NCBI GenBank assembly: GCA_046597185.1
Contig: JBKJLF010000175.1
Span: 1-6,124 of the forward strand
Direction: 5' to 3'
Source: CAMBDR01 sp046597185
GTDB lineage: Bacteria > Pseudomonadota > Gammaproteobacteria > Burkholderiales > Burkholderiaceae_D
Length of the DNA stretch: 6,124 bases
In this document: in pieces, positions 5,306 to 6,124 of the stretch
How positions within the stretch are numbered: position 1 is the first letter of the stretch
Layout: the number at the start of each line of letters is the position of its first letter
Made by a program: the position numbers and the translations under genes
Notes under the pieces: generated by a model
Databases searched by the model: none
What the model was told of the DNA's origin: nothing
The model's input: the letters and a program-made list of their open reading frames with translations, nothing else

Positions 5306-6124
5306 ATGACACTCACCAATTTGTATTTTAAAAATAACCCGCGTATTTCATTGCGCTTTTTTAATGTGATGAAGTTATGGCTATTCCTCCTATTGGCTGG
5401 GCAGGCCCATGGGGCTTTTGCCGCCGCCTCATGTACGTCTGCGGCGTCATTTTTACCGCGTCTTTGCATTACCGTCAATCGAACAGATCTTGAGGTAGGA
5501 GATTTGCTTGAATTAAATGGTTGGGTGGAAACTTGTGGTGGTGGTTCAACAAACTATTGCAATAATAAATTGGCTATAATAAGCTTCAAAAATATTAACA
5601 ATCAGATTGTGGCCCAAGGCGCTGTCAACGCCCAAACTGGCGTGTTTACCTACAAAAAATATACAGATCCGAACGATTTCGGTTCAAATACTATAAGGGG
5701 GTATTCCCAATTTGGCGATGCTAGTTCAGCCATCCCGATTTTTGTTGGACCAAAACGAACGGTGATGGAAACTTCTGTTTCCAATACAATCTTTAAAATT
5801 GGCGAAGCACTTACCTTTAATGGCATCATACACGGATATAAGCAAAAAGGCGAAGTTGCTTTTAATTTAGTCACGACCAATAACAGCTTCGATACGATAT
5901 TCTCTCAGCCATTACCAGATACTTATTCATCAGCCCCCCCATTATCACCCGACTACATCACTACAATATCAAAAAAAATCGCATTTGGATTTGCCGGCAC
6001 TTATAAGCTTATCATGGCTTTTACTTCAAGTGATACTAACAACACAGGCGGTTATTCGCCAGTATACACTGTTACCTTTTTACCGGGCGATAGCGTCAAT
6101 ATGCTATCTGGGTCGAAGAAAGAG
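5306..6124 (+). CDS. Exported protein with probable Ig-like/beta-sandwich domains, 3' end beyond window
   Basis: A frame open from ATG 5306 to the last base gives 273 residues with no stop, so this is the N-terminal part of a longer protein. A signal peptide ends around residue 39 (LWLFLLLAGQAHGAFA). The ATG at 5369 (MKLWLF) would give a more compact signal peptide but has no visible ribosome site; the 5306 start has a weak AGAGA. Two stretches look like successive beta-sandwich domains: about 53-145 (VNRTDLEVGDLLELNGWVE, then a GVFTYKKYTD strand) and about 150-262 (NTIFKIGEALTFNGII, then AGTYKLIMAFTSSD). The shared pattern 'x-x-G-[DE]-x-L-x-[FL]-N-G' suggests related modules. The first carries cysteines at 43, 54, 76 and 82. 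I recognise no named family; a large surface or secreted protein, or the N-terminus of a bigger toxin, is possible. Confidence 0.8.
   Translation, partial: MTLTNLYFKNNPRISLRFFNVMKLWLFLLLAGQAHGAFAAASCTSAASFLPRLCITVNRTDLEVGDLLELNGWVETCGGGSTNYCNNKLAIISFKNINNQIVAQGAVNAQTGVFTYKKYTDPNDFGSNTIRGYSQFGDASSAIPIFVGPKRTVMETSVSNTIFKIGEALTFNGIIHGYKQKGEVAFNLVTTNNSFDTIFSQPLPDTYSSAPPLSPDYITTISKKIAFGFAGTYKLIMAFTSSDTNNTGGYSPVYTVTFLPGDSVNMLSGSKKE

Overview
All recognisable genes in this window lie on the + strand and nearly all encode exported proteins. Signal peptides are of the Gram-negative type, Shine-Dalgarno sites are clear, and the large enzyme is a vibriolysin-type M4 metalloprotease. This points to a Gram-negative bacterium, most likely a beta- or gammaproteobacterium of middling GC content. 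Nothing here allows a genus call. No rRNA, tRNA, CRISPR, transposase or integrase gene was seen, and no intergenic gap exceeds about 175 bases.

Layout: positions 1-157 form a perfect inverted repeat (two 73-base arms, 11-base loop) starting at the first base of the window. It is either a real palindromic element or a fold-back artefact at a sequence end. A small secreted protein (180-494) follows, then a 783-residue secreted M4 metalloprotease with N-terminal pro-domains and three C-terminal Ig-like domains (668-3019). Next come five more small secreted proteins (3168-3512, 3597-3944, 3956-4315, 4389-4736, 4859-5218). Last is the 5' part of a signal-peptide protein with probable Ig-like or beta-sandwich domains, which runs off the window (5306-6124).

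The main observation is that the six small proteins (104-119 aa) appear to be divergent members of one family. Each has a signal peptide, an N-terminal beta-rich segment, a first cysteine at mature-region position ~30-35, an amphipathic helix usually reading YA-x-L-L-x-A ending near a Gly-Lys turn, a second cysteine 39-43 residues after the first, and a short hydrophobic C-terminal strand. The layout recalls the small OB-fold B subunits of SubB-type (AB5) toxins, but that comparison is from memory and unproven. The array flanks a secreted protease, so the locus looks like an accessory secretome cassette of diversified binding or effector proteins. Any physical link between protease and small proteins is inference.

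Regulation: spacing suggests several transcription units. 3597-3944 and 3956-4315 are tightly coupled (11 bases apart). A sigma-54-like motif precedes 3168, a 10-bp stem-loop separates 4315 from 4389, and a perfect TATAAT lies just after 4736.
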